Notes: generated from the sequence alone by a model not told the origin. A DNA stretch of 41,855 nucleotides from SFHK01 sp964554795 (GCA_964554795.1 CAZKQB010000029.1:1-41855); one strand, 5' to 3'. Positions 24,619 to 33,543 are shown, counted from the stretch's first letter. Made by a program: numbers and translations.

Positions 24619-25578
24619 TCAATCCTCGTCAAGCTCGGAATAATCTGCATTTTCGTCAAAGCCGTACGGACGCGTCTGAATGCCCGTCTGCCGCCTTAAA
24701 AGCTCATCCGCAGCGCTGTAGCCCATCTGCTTCAGGCGCAGGTTGCGCGCCGCCACCTCCAGCACGATGGCAATGTTGCGCCCGGGGTGAATGGGCAGAA
24801 GCAGCGACGGAACGCTCACCCCCAGAATGGTGGTGGTGCGGCTGTCCAGCCCCAACCGTTCATAGGAATGGCCGTCCTGCCAAAGCTCCATGTGCACCTC
24901 CATGTCGATGGACTTTTCGCGGATGACGGAGGCGACGCCGTACATCGTGTACACGTCAATAATGCCTACGCCGCGAATCTCCATGAAGTGGCGCGTGCGG
25001 TCGGGCGCGGTGCCCGTGAGTCGGCGATCGTTTACACGGCAGATTTCTACCACGTCGTCCGCCACCAGCCGGTGGCCGCGCTTTACCAGCTCCAAAGCAG
25101 CCTCGCTCTTGCCCACGCCGCTGTTGCCGGTAATCAGCATGCCCACGCCGTATACGTCCACCAGCACGCCATGCATCGTGCGGCGCGGCGCCAGCTGCGT
25201 GTTCAGGTAATTGATGATGGCCATTTCCAGCCGCACCGTGTTTTCCTGCGTGCGGTATACGGGAATGTGCCTATCCCGCGCGCATGCGAGCATGGCCTCC
25301 GGAACAGGCAGCCCGCGGCACACGATGACACACGGCAGCGCGAAGCTGAAAAACGTCTTCAGCCGGGCCGCCAGCGTGTCCGCGTCCAGCGTATTCAGGT
25401 AGGCCATTTCCACCTTTCCGAACAGCTGCGGCCGCTCGTAGGCGAAATAATCCCAGAAGCCTGTCAGCTGAAGACCCGGACGGCAAACATCCGATTCCTC
25501 AATGGGCAGCGTGCCGTCCTGCGACGGAACCACGACCTCCAGCCCCAGCGCGGTCACCAGCTTTTTTTCGGAAATCAA
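24619..25578 (-). CDS. hprK: HPr kinase/phosphorylase
   Basis: Phosphorylates and dephosphorylates Ser46 of HPr, the switch of carbon catabolite control in low-GC Gram-positives. The 319-aa protein has an N-terminal domain, then catalytic His136, Walker A GNSGVGKS (151-158), the acidic pair Asp174-Asp175 and the HprK signature MEIRGVGIIDV. The C-terminus carries an acidic tail (ENADYSELDED). It begins 2 bp after the stop of the HAD phosphatase and is followed 15 bp later by the sugar kinase. Confidence 0.96.
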   Translation of the reverse strand: MISEKKLVTALGLEVVVPSQDGTLPIEESDVCRPGLQLTGFWDYFAYERPQLFGKVEMAYLNTLDADTLAARLKTFFSFALPCVIVCRGLPVPEAMLACARDRHIPVYRTQENTVRLEMAIINYLNTQLAPRRTMHGVLVDVYGVGMLITGNSGVGKSEAALELVKRGHRLVADDVVEICRVNDRRLTGTAPDRTRHFMEIRGVGIIDVYTMYGVASVIREKSIDMEVHMELWQDGHSYERLGLDSRTTTILGVSVPSLLLPIHPGRNIAIVLEVAARNLRLKQMGYSAADELLRRQTGIQTRPYGFDENADYSELDED

Positions 25579-25580
25579 GC

Positions 25581-26402
25581 TTACACCCCGATTCTGTCCT
25601 CGTCAATCAGCCGCTCGAGCACCTGCGCCACGCCCTGCTCGGCGTTGGACGGCGCGATTTTAAAGCGCGACGACGCCTTTTTGAGCGCCTCCTGCGCGTT
25701 GTCCATCACGTAGCTCTCGCCCGACCACAGAAGCATATCCAGATCGTTCTGCCCGTCGCCGAAGGAAATGGCCTCCGCCGCGGTCAGCCCCAGATGCTTT
25801 GCAAGGAACGAAAGCGCCCCGGCCTTGCCGGTGTTCACGTCCACGCACTCAATCAGATGCTTCTGCGAGCGCATGATCGTGGCTCTTCCCGCAAATTGCG
25901 CCTGCAGCCCGGGCAGCGCGGCCTCCGCGCCCTCGGGCGTGTCAAGGATGAGCAGCTTCATCGGCGCTTCGTCCATCGCTTCGGAGACCGGACCGTTCAC
26001 CACGGTGGCCTTCACGCCGGACAGGCGCTCATACGCCGCCGTTTTGTCGTTGTATTCCGGCGCGATATAGCCGCCGTGAACGAACGCATGCAGATACATG
26101 CCTCGCTCCTCCGCCGCACGGGCAATGTCCCGCGCCAAATCCATGGGCACCGGCGTCTGATACAGTGTTTCGCCGGTCTGAAGATTCACGACCGCGCCGC
26201 CGTTAAAGCAGACTGCGGGCGCATTTACGCCGATTTCGTCCCCAATGTGCTTGAGCGCCGCAGGCATGCGCCCCGACGACAGCACAACTTTCGCGCCGCG
26301 CTCCATGGCGGCCTTCGCCGCGCGAACCGTGCGCGCGTTCAGCGTGCCGTTTGGATCGAGCAGCGTGCCGTCCAAATCGACGGCGATCATACGGTATTTC
26401 AT
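25581..26402 (-). CDS. Cof-type HAD family phosphatase
   Basis: A 273-aa haloacid dehalogenase-type hydrolase of the Cof subfamily (type IIB cap). Motif I is VDLDGTLLD, motif II LSSGR, the motif III lysine is in the GKAGAL segment, and motif IV is SFGDGQNDLDML. Such enzymes dephosphorylate sugar phosphates, nucleotides or cofactors. GGTGATGAGG precedes the ATG. It is first gene of the operon with hprK and a ROK kinase, so a sugar-phosphate substrate is plausible. The promoter is weak at best (TTGCAT-N17-TAAGAT on the minus strand). Confidence 0.9.
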   Translation of the reverse strand: MKYRMIAVDLDGTLLDPNGTLNARTVRAAKAAMERGAKVVLSSGRMPAALKHIGDEIGVNAPAVCFNGGAVVNLQTGETLYQTPVPMDLARDIARAAEERGMYLHAFVHGGYIAPEYNDKTAAYERLSGVKATVVNGPVSEAMDEAPMKLLILDTPEGAEAALPGLQAQFAGRATIMRSQKHLIECVDVNTGKAGALSFLAKHLGLTAAEAISFGDGQNDLDMLLWSGESYVMDNAQEALKKASSRFKIAPSNAEQGVAQVLERLIDEDRIGV

Positions 26403-26552
26403 ATCCTCATCACCCAGTTTTTATCTTACAACAAAACCCGAAAAAATGCAACGTAAAAACGGACCTTTGCCGAGATTTTGGTTTCCCCCTGTACCGGAAG
26501 TCGGTGGAATCGGCCTGTCCTGCGAGGCGAACGTGAAATCCTGCCCTCTCTC

Positions 26553-26582
26553 TTGACACAGCCAGACCCCGCATCCTATAAT
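26553..26582 (+). promoter_or_regulatory. Promoter of the LRR protein gene
   Basis: TTGACA (26553-26558), 18-bp spacer, TATAAT (26577-26582), leaving a leader of about 145 nt before the start at 26733. No riboswitch was recognised in that leader. Confidence 0.85.
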
Positions 26583-26732
26583 TGCCTCAACGCGAACGCC
26601 GTGATCCGGAGAAGCTGGCATGCGCCGTCAGTCAAAATGGCGGGCTCTCCTCCGCCATATAAAGCGGCCCTCCAGCCATCGGAGCGACAATCGCGGCGAA
26701 TCAAACAATGCATGCAGGAGGGATAGGTCACC

Positions 26733-28385
26733 ATGAAACACAAACGAACGTCCCGCGTCCGGCTGGCCTGCGCTGCAGTGCTGATGACGCTGGTTTCCGC
26801 GCTGCTGTTTGGCCTGTTGGATCTAAGCCGCCAGGAAATGCTTCACGAGGGGCTCACGCAGTCCCAGTGGTACGAGGGCGCCTGCCGCAGCCATCGCCTG
26901 TGGAGCCTGCTGACTGGGCTCTCCATTCTGGCATCGATGACTCTCTGGCTCATTCTGCTGCTCCGAAATCAGCCGAGCCTTCAAATGAGAAAAAAGGATT
27001 GCGCCGTGCCGTTCGGAAGCCGCACGCGCAAACCGCCCTCCGATCAGGCACAGACTTTAGAAAAAAGGATATGCATGTGGATACAGACGCGTCTAAAGCG
27101 GTTTTTTTCAGGAAGCTCTCGCTCTGCCGCAGGGAATCAAGTGCCAACGCTGATAATTCCTGACGGAGCCACCCCGTTCGGGCACTTTGAGGTTCGCGCG
27201 TTGGCCGACAAGATGAAGTTTCCCATCGACCATATCGCCTCAGTGGTCGTGCCCGGAAGCGTAAAGTCCATCGGCGACCAAGCCTTTGCAGACTTTAGGA
27301 ATCTGCAAAAGGTTCTCCTTGCAGAGGGCGTTGAATCCTTGGGTTCAAATGTATTTGACGGCTGCGAAAGCCTTAAGAGTCTTCAGCTTCCCGCAAGCCT
27401 TAAGGCGGTTAACGGCTGGACCTTTCATAACAGCGGCCTGACCGAGCCTGTGTTCAGCGCCGATGGGAAAACGCTTATTTATCATCCTCAGGCGTTAAAG
27501 GCCTCCGAATATTGCGTGCCGGAGGGCACCGAGGTAATCGGAGTGTGCGCATTTCTTAATGAAGAGCTTCTAACGAGGGTAGTCCTCCCCAAAAGCCTAA
27601 AGCGAATTTGCACCCGCGCCTTCATCAAATGCGGCTTCACCGAAATCGAAATTCCGGGAGATGCCGTCATCGAATACAATGCATTTGTCTCTTATGCTCA
27701 CGGGATCCGGATCAAACGCGAGAAACCGCTGAACGCGCTGGACGAAAGGCTGGAGCTCCTTTACAGCGTCGGCCATTCGTTTTTATATCCCCAGCAAATG
27801 AAGGCGCCGCAAAAAGCGCATTGGAAGGAGGATGCGTTTCTGGCGCTTGCGGCGCAATGCGCTTCAGGCAGCGTGGACGCCATGGAAAAAATAGAGGACT
27901 ATTTTCTCGCCAGAGCCGAAGGCGAAAACGTCTCTCCCTTTTATCAATGCGCGGCACAGTTCTGGCAGGTAAGAGCCTACCTCTATGGAAGCGAGCGGGC
28001 GAAGCGCGAGCTGCTTGAATGGTGCATAGCCAATCCGAACGCGCGCATGACCTCTCCGGCTCTTGACGAGCATTTAAACGGCTTTGCGAACGGCGACGTT
28101 CTGAACGCCCTGGGCTTTCCTTTCTTTAAACCGGACAGAGAGTACGGGCTGGATGGCGTAGACGCGCAGGGCGTTGTAGAGGTTTCCTCATGGGAAAGCG
28201 ACGAGGGTCCGGATGAAGACGGCTTCGGCATGGAGGAATACTATGACTGGTGGTATCTGAGCGAGCATCTAACGCTGCCGGAGGGCGCCGGATTTATTCA
28301 TAGCTGTTCCAACCGTGAAAAAAGCTGCAAAGAGGCGCATTTTCGGGCGCTGCACGATCAAGCTGTCGCCGCATGCAAAGCGTAG
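26733..28385 (+). CDS. BspA-type leucine-rich-repeat protein with N-terminal membrane segments
   Basis: A 550-aa protein of unknown role. Two hydrophobic helices (about residues 11-30 and 57-77) anchor the N-terminus. A basic linker (80-135) follows, then four or five LRR_5/BspA-type repeats (about 140-330) of the form SVKSIGDQAFADFRNLQKVLL and SLGSNVFDGCESLKSLQLP. The C-terminal ~200 residues are mostly helical, with an acidic stretch (ESDEGPDEDGFGMEEYYDWWY). AGGAGGG precedes the ATG at a somewhat long 13 nt. An internal in-frame ATG at 27075 (MWIQTRLKRFF) has AAAAAAGGA at good spacing, so a 436-aa soluble form without the membrane part is possible, or the gene may be a fusion. Confidence 0.75.
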   Translation: MKHKRTSRVRLACAAVLMTLVSALLFGLLDLSRQEMLHEGLTQSQWYEGACRSHRLWSLLTGLSILASMTLWLILLLRNQPSLQMRKKDCAVPFGSRTRKPPSDQAQTLEKRICMWIQTRLKRFFSGSSRSAAGNQVPTLIIPDGATPFGHFEVRALADKMKFPIDHIASVVVPGSVKSIGDQAFADFRNLQKVLLAEGVESLGSNVFDGCESLKSLQLPASLKAVNGWTFHNSGLTEPVFSADGKTLIYHPQALKASEYCVPEGTEVIGVCAFLNEELLTRVVLPKSLKRICTRAFIKCGFTEIEIPGDAVIEYNAFVSYAHGIRIKREKPLNALDERLELLYSVGHSFLYPQQMKAPQKAHWKEDAFLALAAQCASGSVDAMEKIEDYFLARAEGENVSPFYQCAAQFWQVRAYLYGSERAKRELLEWCIANPNARMTSPALDEHLNGFANGDVLNALGFPFFKPDREYGLDGVDAQGVVEVSSWESDEGPDEDGFGMEEYYDWWYLSEHLTLPEGAGFIHSCSNREKSCKEAHFRALHDQAVAACKA

Positions 28386-28400
28386 GCCGTCAGAGCAGGG

Positions 28401-28736
28401 ATGCGCCGCATGTGCTTCGACTTTCTTCAGGCTGCGCGCAGGGGAAATCTCCTATCCTGCATGACAGCGAGCCTTTCTCGGTTCCAAATTACGGACAAGG
28501 AGCCTGCAGACATGATGAAATGATACAGGCAGCTGCCTTGAAAAGCTATCCCCTCCCTGCCCGCGGAGGATCTCTTCTACGCAGGAGATGCGTTCGCCGC
28601 GGAAAATTACGATCAATTCTTCTATCAGGGACGGATGGACAGCGGCCTGCCATTGGGCCACACCGTGAGCATCCTTACAATTCTCGCGGACACAGAGGGC
28701 CGCCCGCGCGCCATCATCCGCGTCACGGCAAGCTGA
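28401..28736 (+). pseudogene. Broken gene of unknown function
   Basis: One reading frame from ATG 28401 to TGA 28734 is interrupted only by TGA at 28521 and TGA at 28539. The final 64 codons (28542-28733) use mostly G or C at the third position and read like a normal protein (AEDLFYAGDAFAAENYDQFF, later GHTVSILTILADTEGRPRAI). A good terminator lies 51 bp downstream. This looks like the 3' part of a decayed gene after the LRR gene. I do not recognise the family. The rest of the 28386-28932 gap is noncoding. Confidence 0.4.
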
Positions 28737-28786
28737 CCGCGCTTTTTACAGGCGAAAGCGCTTCGGACAAAAAAATCAAAGAAATC

Positions 28787-28826
28787 GCCGGAAGGCCATG
28801 GATAATCCATCGCTTTCCGGCTTTTT
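28787..28826 (+). terminator. Terminator after the LRR gene and remnant
   Basis: Outer stem GCCGGAAG / TTTCCGGC with an inner stem TGGAT / ATCCA, followed by T5. It points plus and lies in front of the convergent methyltransferase gene. Confidence 0.82.
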
Positions 28827-28932
28827 GTGTATGGACGGGTTCGATTCGCCTTCATCCGCCTGTGCGGCCTCGTTCGCGGTCTCCTTGAATGGCGACAGCC
28901 GCCTTTATGCGGCCGTCCCTGCGGACGCTTCC

Positions 28933-30375
28933 TCAGCCGCGTCTGCGCAGGCCCTTTGGCAAGTGGTTTTTGAGCGTCCCGCCGGTGATTTTGCACCAGC
29001 CCAGCGGCAGCTGCCGCCACGCCGCGAGCGTCCAGCCGGATGGCGCGTCGATCGGAAAGGCCTCGCCGGACAGATAGGATACGGCCTGCTCATCCGTGAG
29101 CTCGACGGTCAGGCGCGCATTTTCGGGCGCAAGCGCCATAGCCAGTGCATGGGCAGGCTCGATATGGCTTCGTCCAAGGGTTGCCAGCGGCAGCCCGGCG
29201 CGCAGCACGCGCACGCCCGCCATCCTTGCATTTTCGGGTGCGAGCGCAGGAACGAGGCGAAGCTCGTCGCCGTCTGCAACGATTTCTCCCTCCGGAAGCA
29301 CGCGCGCGAATTCGGACAGGTCGGGCTTTGGTAGCTCCTTGCCGCGCGGATTGCGAGATGCTGCGGCACGCCCCTTCGCAGCGTACGTCTGCCGCGGATC
29401 GCCCTTTCGGAGTCGAACGCCCTTGAACTCGGACGCATCGCCGCCCGAACCCGTCTGCATACAGGCAAACGCTTCCGTGGACGCTTCGCCGGCTTTCCTC
29501 GTCAGGCGCGCCAGGAAATGCCCCTCTCCCTCAATGCGGTGCGGCCACAGGCGCAGGCAGCCATCCTGCGACGCGCCGATGCCGGGCAGCGTGAAGTCGT
29601 CCGGCTCAAAATCGGGGTGCGTGCGCAGGAATTCCCGAACGACGCCCTCGTTTTCCAGCCGGTTGAACGTGCACGTGGAGTACACCAGCCGCCCGCCGGG
29701 GCGCAGCATGCGCGCCGCATCGTTCAGAATCGCCGCCTGCCGCGCGGCGCAGCCTGCGGGCGCTTCAGGATTCCACTGCGCGGCAGCCTCCGGGTCGCGG
29801 CGGAACATGCCCTCGCCGGAGCAGGGCGCATCCACCAGCACGCGATCAAAAAAGGCAGGCAGGGCGCGCGCCAGGCGCTCTGCCGGCGCAGAGGTCACAA
29901 AGGCGTTTGCTATGCCCAGCCGCTCAAGGTTTCCAAGCAGGATGCGCGCGCGGGAAAACTCGATTTCGTTGGACAAAAGAAAGCCCCGCCCCTTCAGCCG
30001 CGCGGCGATCTGCCCGCTCTTTCCGCCGGGCGCGGCGCACAGGTCGAGCACGCGCTTGCCGGGCTGCGGATCGAGCGCCGCAACAGGCGCCATCGCAGAC
30101 GCATCCTGCAAATAAAACGCGCCGGCGGCGTGAGCAATTCCCGCGCCCGGCTTTGCATCCGCCGCCAGATAGCGCCCCAGCGGTTCCCACGGCACGCGCG
30201 GCGCGCCGGCCGGAAGAAACGGCGCTGCCGCCTCCTCCACGCCCGCTCTTTGCGGATTTAGGCGCAGCGCCCGGCGCGGCGGAAGAGCAAGCGCGCGCAA
30301 AAACGCGGGAAATTCATCCTTCAGGATTTCGCGGCATTCGCTTAAAAATGCCGCCGGGTAACGTTCGTCGCTCAT
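28933..30375 (-). CDS. RsmF-type rRNA cytosine-C5 methyltransferase
   Basis: A 480-aa NOL1/NOP2/Sun-family enzyme making 5-methylcytosine in rRNA with S-adenosylmethionine. It has an N-terminal RNA-binding segment (LPPRRALRLNPQRAG), SAM motif LDLCAAPGGKSGQIA, the release cysteine in DAPCSGEGMF and the nucleophile cysteine in STCTF. The C-terminal ~190 residues, after a low-complexity linker, form the RsmF-specific PUA-like region. The ATG at 30375 is chosen because AAGGAG lies just before it; ten residues further upstream would include that site. It is divergent from the MATE exporter. Confidence 0.9.
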   Translation of the reverse strand: MSDERYPAAFLSECREILKDEFPAFLRALALPPRRALRLNPQRAGVEEAAAPFLPAGAPRVPWEPLGRYLAADAKPGAGIAHAAGAFYLQDASAMAPVAALDPQPGKRVLDLCAAPGGKSGQIAARLKGRGFLLSNEIEFSRARILLGNLERLGIANAFVTSAPAERLARALPAFFDRVLVDAPCSGEGMFRRDPEAAAQWNPEAPAGCAARQAAILNDAARMLRPGGRLVYSTCTFNRLENEGVVREFLRTHPDFEPDDFTLPGIGASQDGCLRLWPHRIEGEGHFLARLTRKAGEASTEAFACMQTGSGGDASEFKGVRLRKGDPRQTYAAKGRAAASRNPRGKELPKPDLSEFARVLPEGEIVADGDELRLVPALAPENARMAGVRVLRAGLPLATLGRSHIEPAHALAMALAPENARLTVELTDEQAVSYLSGEAFPIDAPSGWTLAAWRQLPLGWCKITGGTLKNHLPKGLRRRG

Positions 30376-30514
30376 TCTTTTCTCCTTGCGGTGCAGTTTT
30401 CCCATAAATGATAAGTATAGGGAAATTTCGCCATGCGGCGCGAAAACCCTGCTTTTCTTCGGACGAAATTTACGTTCTCCATTTACAATATACGGGTTTT
30501 AGGGGGTGTTTACA

Positions 30515-31885
30515 TTGGCTAACTCACTGGAAAAAGACTTTACCGAGGGGAACGTATCCCGGCATCTGATTTCCTTCTGCGTGCCGTTCCTGCTTGCAAA
30601 CCTTCTGCAGGCGCTGTACGGCATGGTAGACGTGCTGGTCGTAGGCTGGTTTTGCGACACTCCGGTGCTTACCGGCGTAAACAGCGCAAGCCAGATTACG
30701 CATCTGGTCGCCATGGCTGTCAGCGGTCTTACGGTCGGCGGCACGGTGCTGGTAGCGCAGTATTACGCAGCGCATAAGCCGAAGGACGTTTCTGAAACCA
30801 TCGGCACGATGTTCACTCTGCTTTTCATCTGCGCGGCGGTGATGACGGTGCTGGTGCTGATTTTCGCCCGTCCGCTTCTGAAGCTGATGCAGCTGGACGG
30901 CCAGGCGCTGGATGCGGGCGAGGACTATCTACGCATCTGCACCTACGGCACGGTGTTTATCTTCGGCTACAACGCCATTTCCGCCGTGCAGCGCGGCATG
31001 GGCGATTCCAAGCATCCGCTGTGGTTTGTAGGCGTTGCCTGCGCGGTGAACATTGTGCTGGACTATGTGCTGGTCGGGCCCATGCAGATGGGCGCGGCGG
31101 GCGCGGCATGGGCGACGATCATCGCGCAGGCGGTCAGCCTGATTCTCTCGGCGCTGTACCTGAGCCGCAAGGGCTTCGTGTTCGATTTCAAGCTGAAGAG
31201 CTTTGCGCTGATCAAAAACAAGGTAAAGCTTCTGTTCCAGCTTGGGCTACCGTCGTCGGCGCAGTCGGTGGTTACAAACCTTTCGTTCATCCTGATGACC
31301 TCTCTGGCCAATGGTTTGAGCGTTGAGGCGGGCGCGGCGGTCGGCATCGTAGGCAAGTTCAATTCCGTGGCCATCCTGCCGGTGGTTGCAATGTCCTCGT
31401 CGGTCAGCGCCATTGCCGCGCAAAATATCGCCGCCGAGCGCCCCGACCGCGCTCTGCGCGTGATGCGCGATGGCATCGGCATTTCGCTGATCGTGGGTAT
31501 TTTCGTGTTTTTGATCAGCCAGTTTTTCGCCGAGCCGATTCTGCGCCTGTTCAAGAGCGACGACCAGAAGGTAATCGAGCTGGGCGCAAAGTACCTGCGC
31601 GCGTTCTGCTTCGACTATCTGTTTGTTTCCTTCCTCTTTAATATGAACTCGCTGATCAATTCGGCGGGACATGCGCTGTTTTCGATGTTCTCCTCCATGC
31701 TTTCCTCCATCATCCTGCGCGCGCCGCTGGCGGTGCTTCTGTCGAGGGCCGGGCTGGAAATCGCCGGCATCGGCTATGCCGCGCCCGCAGCGACGCTGGC
31801 CGCGCTTCTTATGGCACTTATATACATCCTGTCCGGAAAATGGAAGCAGAACGCCACCGGTATTCACAGAGAGACCGAGACTTAA
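30515..31885 (+). CDS. MATE-family multidrug/cation exporter
   Basis: A 456-aa membrane protein with about twelve predicted helices in two halves, typical of the MATE NorM/DinF-like group. It exports drugs or metabolites in exchange for Na+ or H+. Recognisable segments are SFCVPFLLANLLQALYGMVDVLVVG near the N-terminus and the second-half repeat FQLGLPSSAQSVVTNLSFILM. The TTG at 30515 lies 6 nt after AGGGGGTG; the in-frame GTG at 30506 is inside that site. No convincing promoter was seen in the 139-bp gap to the divergent methyltransferase. Confidence 0.9.
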   Translation: MANSLEKDFTEGNVSRHLISFCVPFLLANLLQALYGMVDVLVVGWFCDTPVLTGVNSASQITHLVAMAVSGLTVGGTVLVAQYYAAHKPKDVSETIGTMFTLLFICAAVMTVLVLIFARPLLKLMQLDGQALDAGEDYLRICTYGTVFIFGYNAISAVQRGMGDSKHPLWFVGVACAVNIVLDYVLVGPMQMGAAGAAWATIIAQAVSLILSALYLSRKGFVFDFKLKSFALIKNKVKLLFQLGLPSSAQSVVTNLSFILMTSLANGLSVEAGAAVGIVGKFNSVAILPVVAMSSSVSAIAAQNIAAERPDRALRVMRDGIGISLIVGIFVFLISQFFAEPILRLFKSDDQKVIELGAKYLRAFCFDYLFVSFLFNMNSLINSAGHALFSMFSSMLSSIILRAPLAVLLSRAGLEIAGIGYAAPAATLAALLMALIYILSGKWKQNATGIHRETET

Positions 31886-31907
31886 CAGAAATACCAGTGA
31901 ATTATTC

Positions 31908-31936
31908 TTGCGTTTTGGCGCGGAATGTTCTATATT
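31908..31936 (+). promoter_or_regulatory. Probable promoter of the sugar-binding protein gene
   Basis: TTGCGT (31908-31913), 17-bp spacer, TATATT (31931-31936), about 50 bp before the start codon. Confidence 0.5.
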
Positions 31937-31988
31937 ATACGTAGCACGTGGAAGACCACGGCGTAATACAATTCAGGAGGAACCATTT

Positions 31989-33251
31989 ATGAAACTGCGC
32001 TCTGTCATGGCTATGCTCCTCGCAGTCGTCATGCTGCTGGCCTGCGCATCCGTCGGCGTTGCCGATGAAGCGAAGACCAAGGTTACCATCTGGCACACCT
32101 TCACCAAGGATCAGGAAGCGTACCTTGTAAAGGCTGCCGCGGATTTCAATGCGATCTCCGACAAGTACGAGGTTGAGGTTCTCAGCCAGGCGTATTCCGG
32201 ATTCACTGACACCGTAAAGACCGCCGTCAAGAATGGCGTCGGCCCGGACATCATCTTCAACTATGCTTCTGAAGCCGCCGAGTACGTGGATCTGGGCCTG
32301 GTTGCCGACCTGAGCCAGTTCATCTACGCCGACGAGAACGGCATCGAAGGCTTTGACACCTCTCTGGCGCAGGGCGTCATGGACGGCGAGGTCAACGGCT
32401 TCTCCGATGGTCTGATCCACTATCTGCCGGCCTACACCACCGGCCCCATCCTGTACTACAACGCCACCCTGTACGCCGAGCTCGGCCTGAACGTGCCCAC
32501 CACCTGGGACGATGTCGTTGAAAACTGCAAGGTCATTAAGGAAAAGAAGAACATCGCCGGCTTGGGCTTTGACTCCCTCACTGACTGCATCCAGATGTTC
32601 ATCATGGAAAATGGCTGCGGCTACATCGATACCGAAAACAAGTGCGTCACCTTCAACACCGAGAGCATGAAGGCGAAGATCCAGTGGCTGGTTGACTGCG
32701 TCAACGCCGGCTACTTCACCATCGCTTCCTCCGGCGACTACTTCTCCACCGACTTCAACAGCGGCATCGTGGCCTCCTACGTCGGCTCCTGCGCGGGCTA
32801 TCCCTACATCGCGCCCGATGGATTCGAGTTCGAAATGGCTCCCATGCCCGCCACCACCTGGTATCCTTCCTGGAACCGCGGCCCCATCGTGTTCTACTAC
32901 AACGATGACGCCCGCGCGGAAGGCGCCTACGAATTCGTGAAGTACTTCATCTCTGCCGACGTCAACCTTGGCTGGGTCAAGGCCGTCAACGCGCTGGCTC
33001 CCTACTCCTGGACCAAGGAGCTGGAAGGCTACAAAGAGTATCTGGCTGAGGATACCCTCGCCGTCAAGTCTCTGAACGCCGTGTCCGCGCATCTCGATAT
33101 CGCTGGCTCTCTGCCTGCCGTCACCGGCGCTTCTACCGTCCGCAAGGAGATCGTCAATGCCGTGAAGAACGTTATCAACAACGGCAAGACCGTCGAGGAA
33201 GCCTGGAACGAGTGCGAGATCCTCTGCAACGCCGCGCTGAAGGGCGAATAA
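31989..33251 (+). CDS. Carbohydrate ABC importer substrate-binding protein
   Basis: A 420-aa family 1 extracellular binding protein. The signal MKLRSVMAMLLAVVMLLACAS contains a possible lipobox (LLAC, Cys at residue 21), so it is probably a lipoprotein; cleavage after GVA is the alternative. The mature part starts KVTIWHTFTKDQEAYLVKAAADFN, typical of sugar-binding proteins, with NGVGPDIIFNYASEAAEYVDLG and a C-terminal hinge region. GGAGGAACC precedes the ATG. A terminator hairpin follows, so this gene can be made in excess of the ATPase and permeases downstream. The sugar is unknown. Confidence 0.92.
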   Translation: MKLRSVMAMLLAVVMLLACASVGVADEAKTKVTIWHTFTKDQEAYLVKAAADFNAISDKYEVEVLSQAYSGFTDTVKTAVKNGVGPDIIFNYASEAAEYVDLGLVADLSQFIYADENGIEGFDTSLAQGVMDGEVNGFSDGLIHYLPAYTTGPILYYNATLYAELGLNVPTTWDDVVENCKVIKEKKNIAGLGFDSLTDCIQMFIMENGCGYIDTENKCVTFNTESMKAKIQWLVDCVNAGYFTIASSGDYFSTDFNSGIVASYVGSCAGYPYIAPDGFEFEMAPMPATTWYPSWNRGPIVFYYNDDARAEGAYEFVKYFISADVNLGWVKAVNALAPYSWTKELEGYKEYLAEDTLAVKSLNAVSAHLDIAGSLPAVTGASTVRKEIVNAVKNVINNGKTVEEAWNECEILCNAALKGE

Positions 33252-33265
33252 TTCTCAATCACCAA

Positions 33266-33295
33266 CAAAGAGGTCTGCTGCTGCAGGCCTCTTTG
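33266..33295 (+). terminator. Hairpin after the binding-protein gene
   Basis: A 13-bp stem CAAAGAGGTCTGC / GCAGGCCTCTTTG with one G-U pair and loop TGCT, followed by a weak CTTTA. Probably a partial terminator separating abundant binding protein from low-level permeases. Confidence 0.7.
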
Positions 33296-33318
33296 CTTTA
33301 GGAAAATATCATTTGACG

Positions 33319-33354
33319 CTTCCGCACCGGAGCCTTTGGGCTTCCGGCAGGAAG
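33319..33354 (+). other. Stem-loop upstream of the holin-like toxin gene
   Basis: Stacked stems CTTCC/GGAAG, CCGGA/TCCGG and GCC/GGC around loop TTTG. It lies 58 bp before the small gene. It could be a structured leader, as in type I toxins, but no clear promoter was found between it and the preceding terminator. Confidence 0.4.
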
Positions 33355-33412
33355 AAAACAGATGGCGCTTGGCTTTTCACCTCTGAATACGAAGGTTAAA
33401 GGAGGTGAGATT

Positions 33413-33511
33413 ATGACTGACTTCGAGATTATCTCTGTGGTCATAATGGTTGCCTCTCTTGTGCTTAACGCGATCAAATTCGGTCGCAGCGGAAAAGGCA
33501 AGAAAAAGTAA
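33413..33511 (+). CDS. Small holin-like toxin peptide (Hol-Tox/TxpA-like)
   Basis: A 32-residue peptide: MTDFEIISVVIMVASLVLNA followed by a short basic tail ending GKGKKK. It has an acidic start, one hydrophobic helix (about 5-21) and a lysine-rich end, the plan of putative holin-like toxins and of type I toxins such as TxpA. The Shine-Dalgarno AAAGGAGGTGA (33398-33408) is the strongest in the window and well spaced. A hairpin AGCCGCC / GGTGGCT begins at the stop codon; on the minus strand it is followed by TTACTTTTT, so it could end a convergent antisense RNA, as in the TxpA/RatA layout. It sits between the binding-protein and ATPase genes of a sugar importer. The antitoxin RNA is inferred, and no antisense promoter could be identified. 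Confidence 0.6.
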   Translation: MTDFEIISVVIMVASLVLNAIKFGRSGKGKKK

Positions 33512-33543
33512 AGCCGCCATCCGGCGCAAACGTATAGGTGGCT
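33512..33543. terminator. Hairpin at the 3' end of the toxin-like gene
   Basis: Stem AGCCGCC (33512-33518) / GGTGGCT (33537-33543) with one G-U pair. On the minus strand it is followed by TTACTTTTTC, fitting a terminator of an antisense transcript. A second inverted repeat AATAACGA / TCGTTATT spans 33549-33598. Confidence 0.5.

Noticed and set aside
28521..28541. Selenocysteine or recoded TGA codons
   Set aside because: Two TGA codons within 21 bases, no selenoprotein family match and no convincing SECIS-like hairpin just after either.
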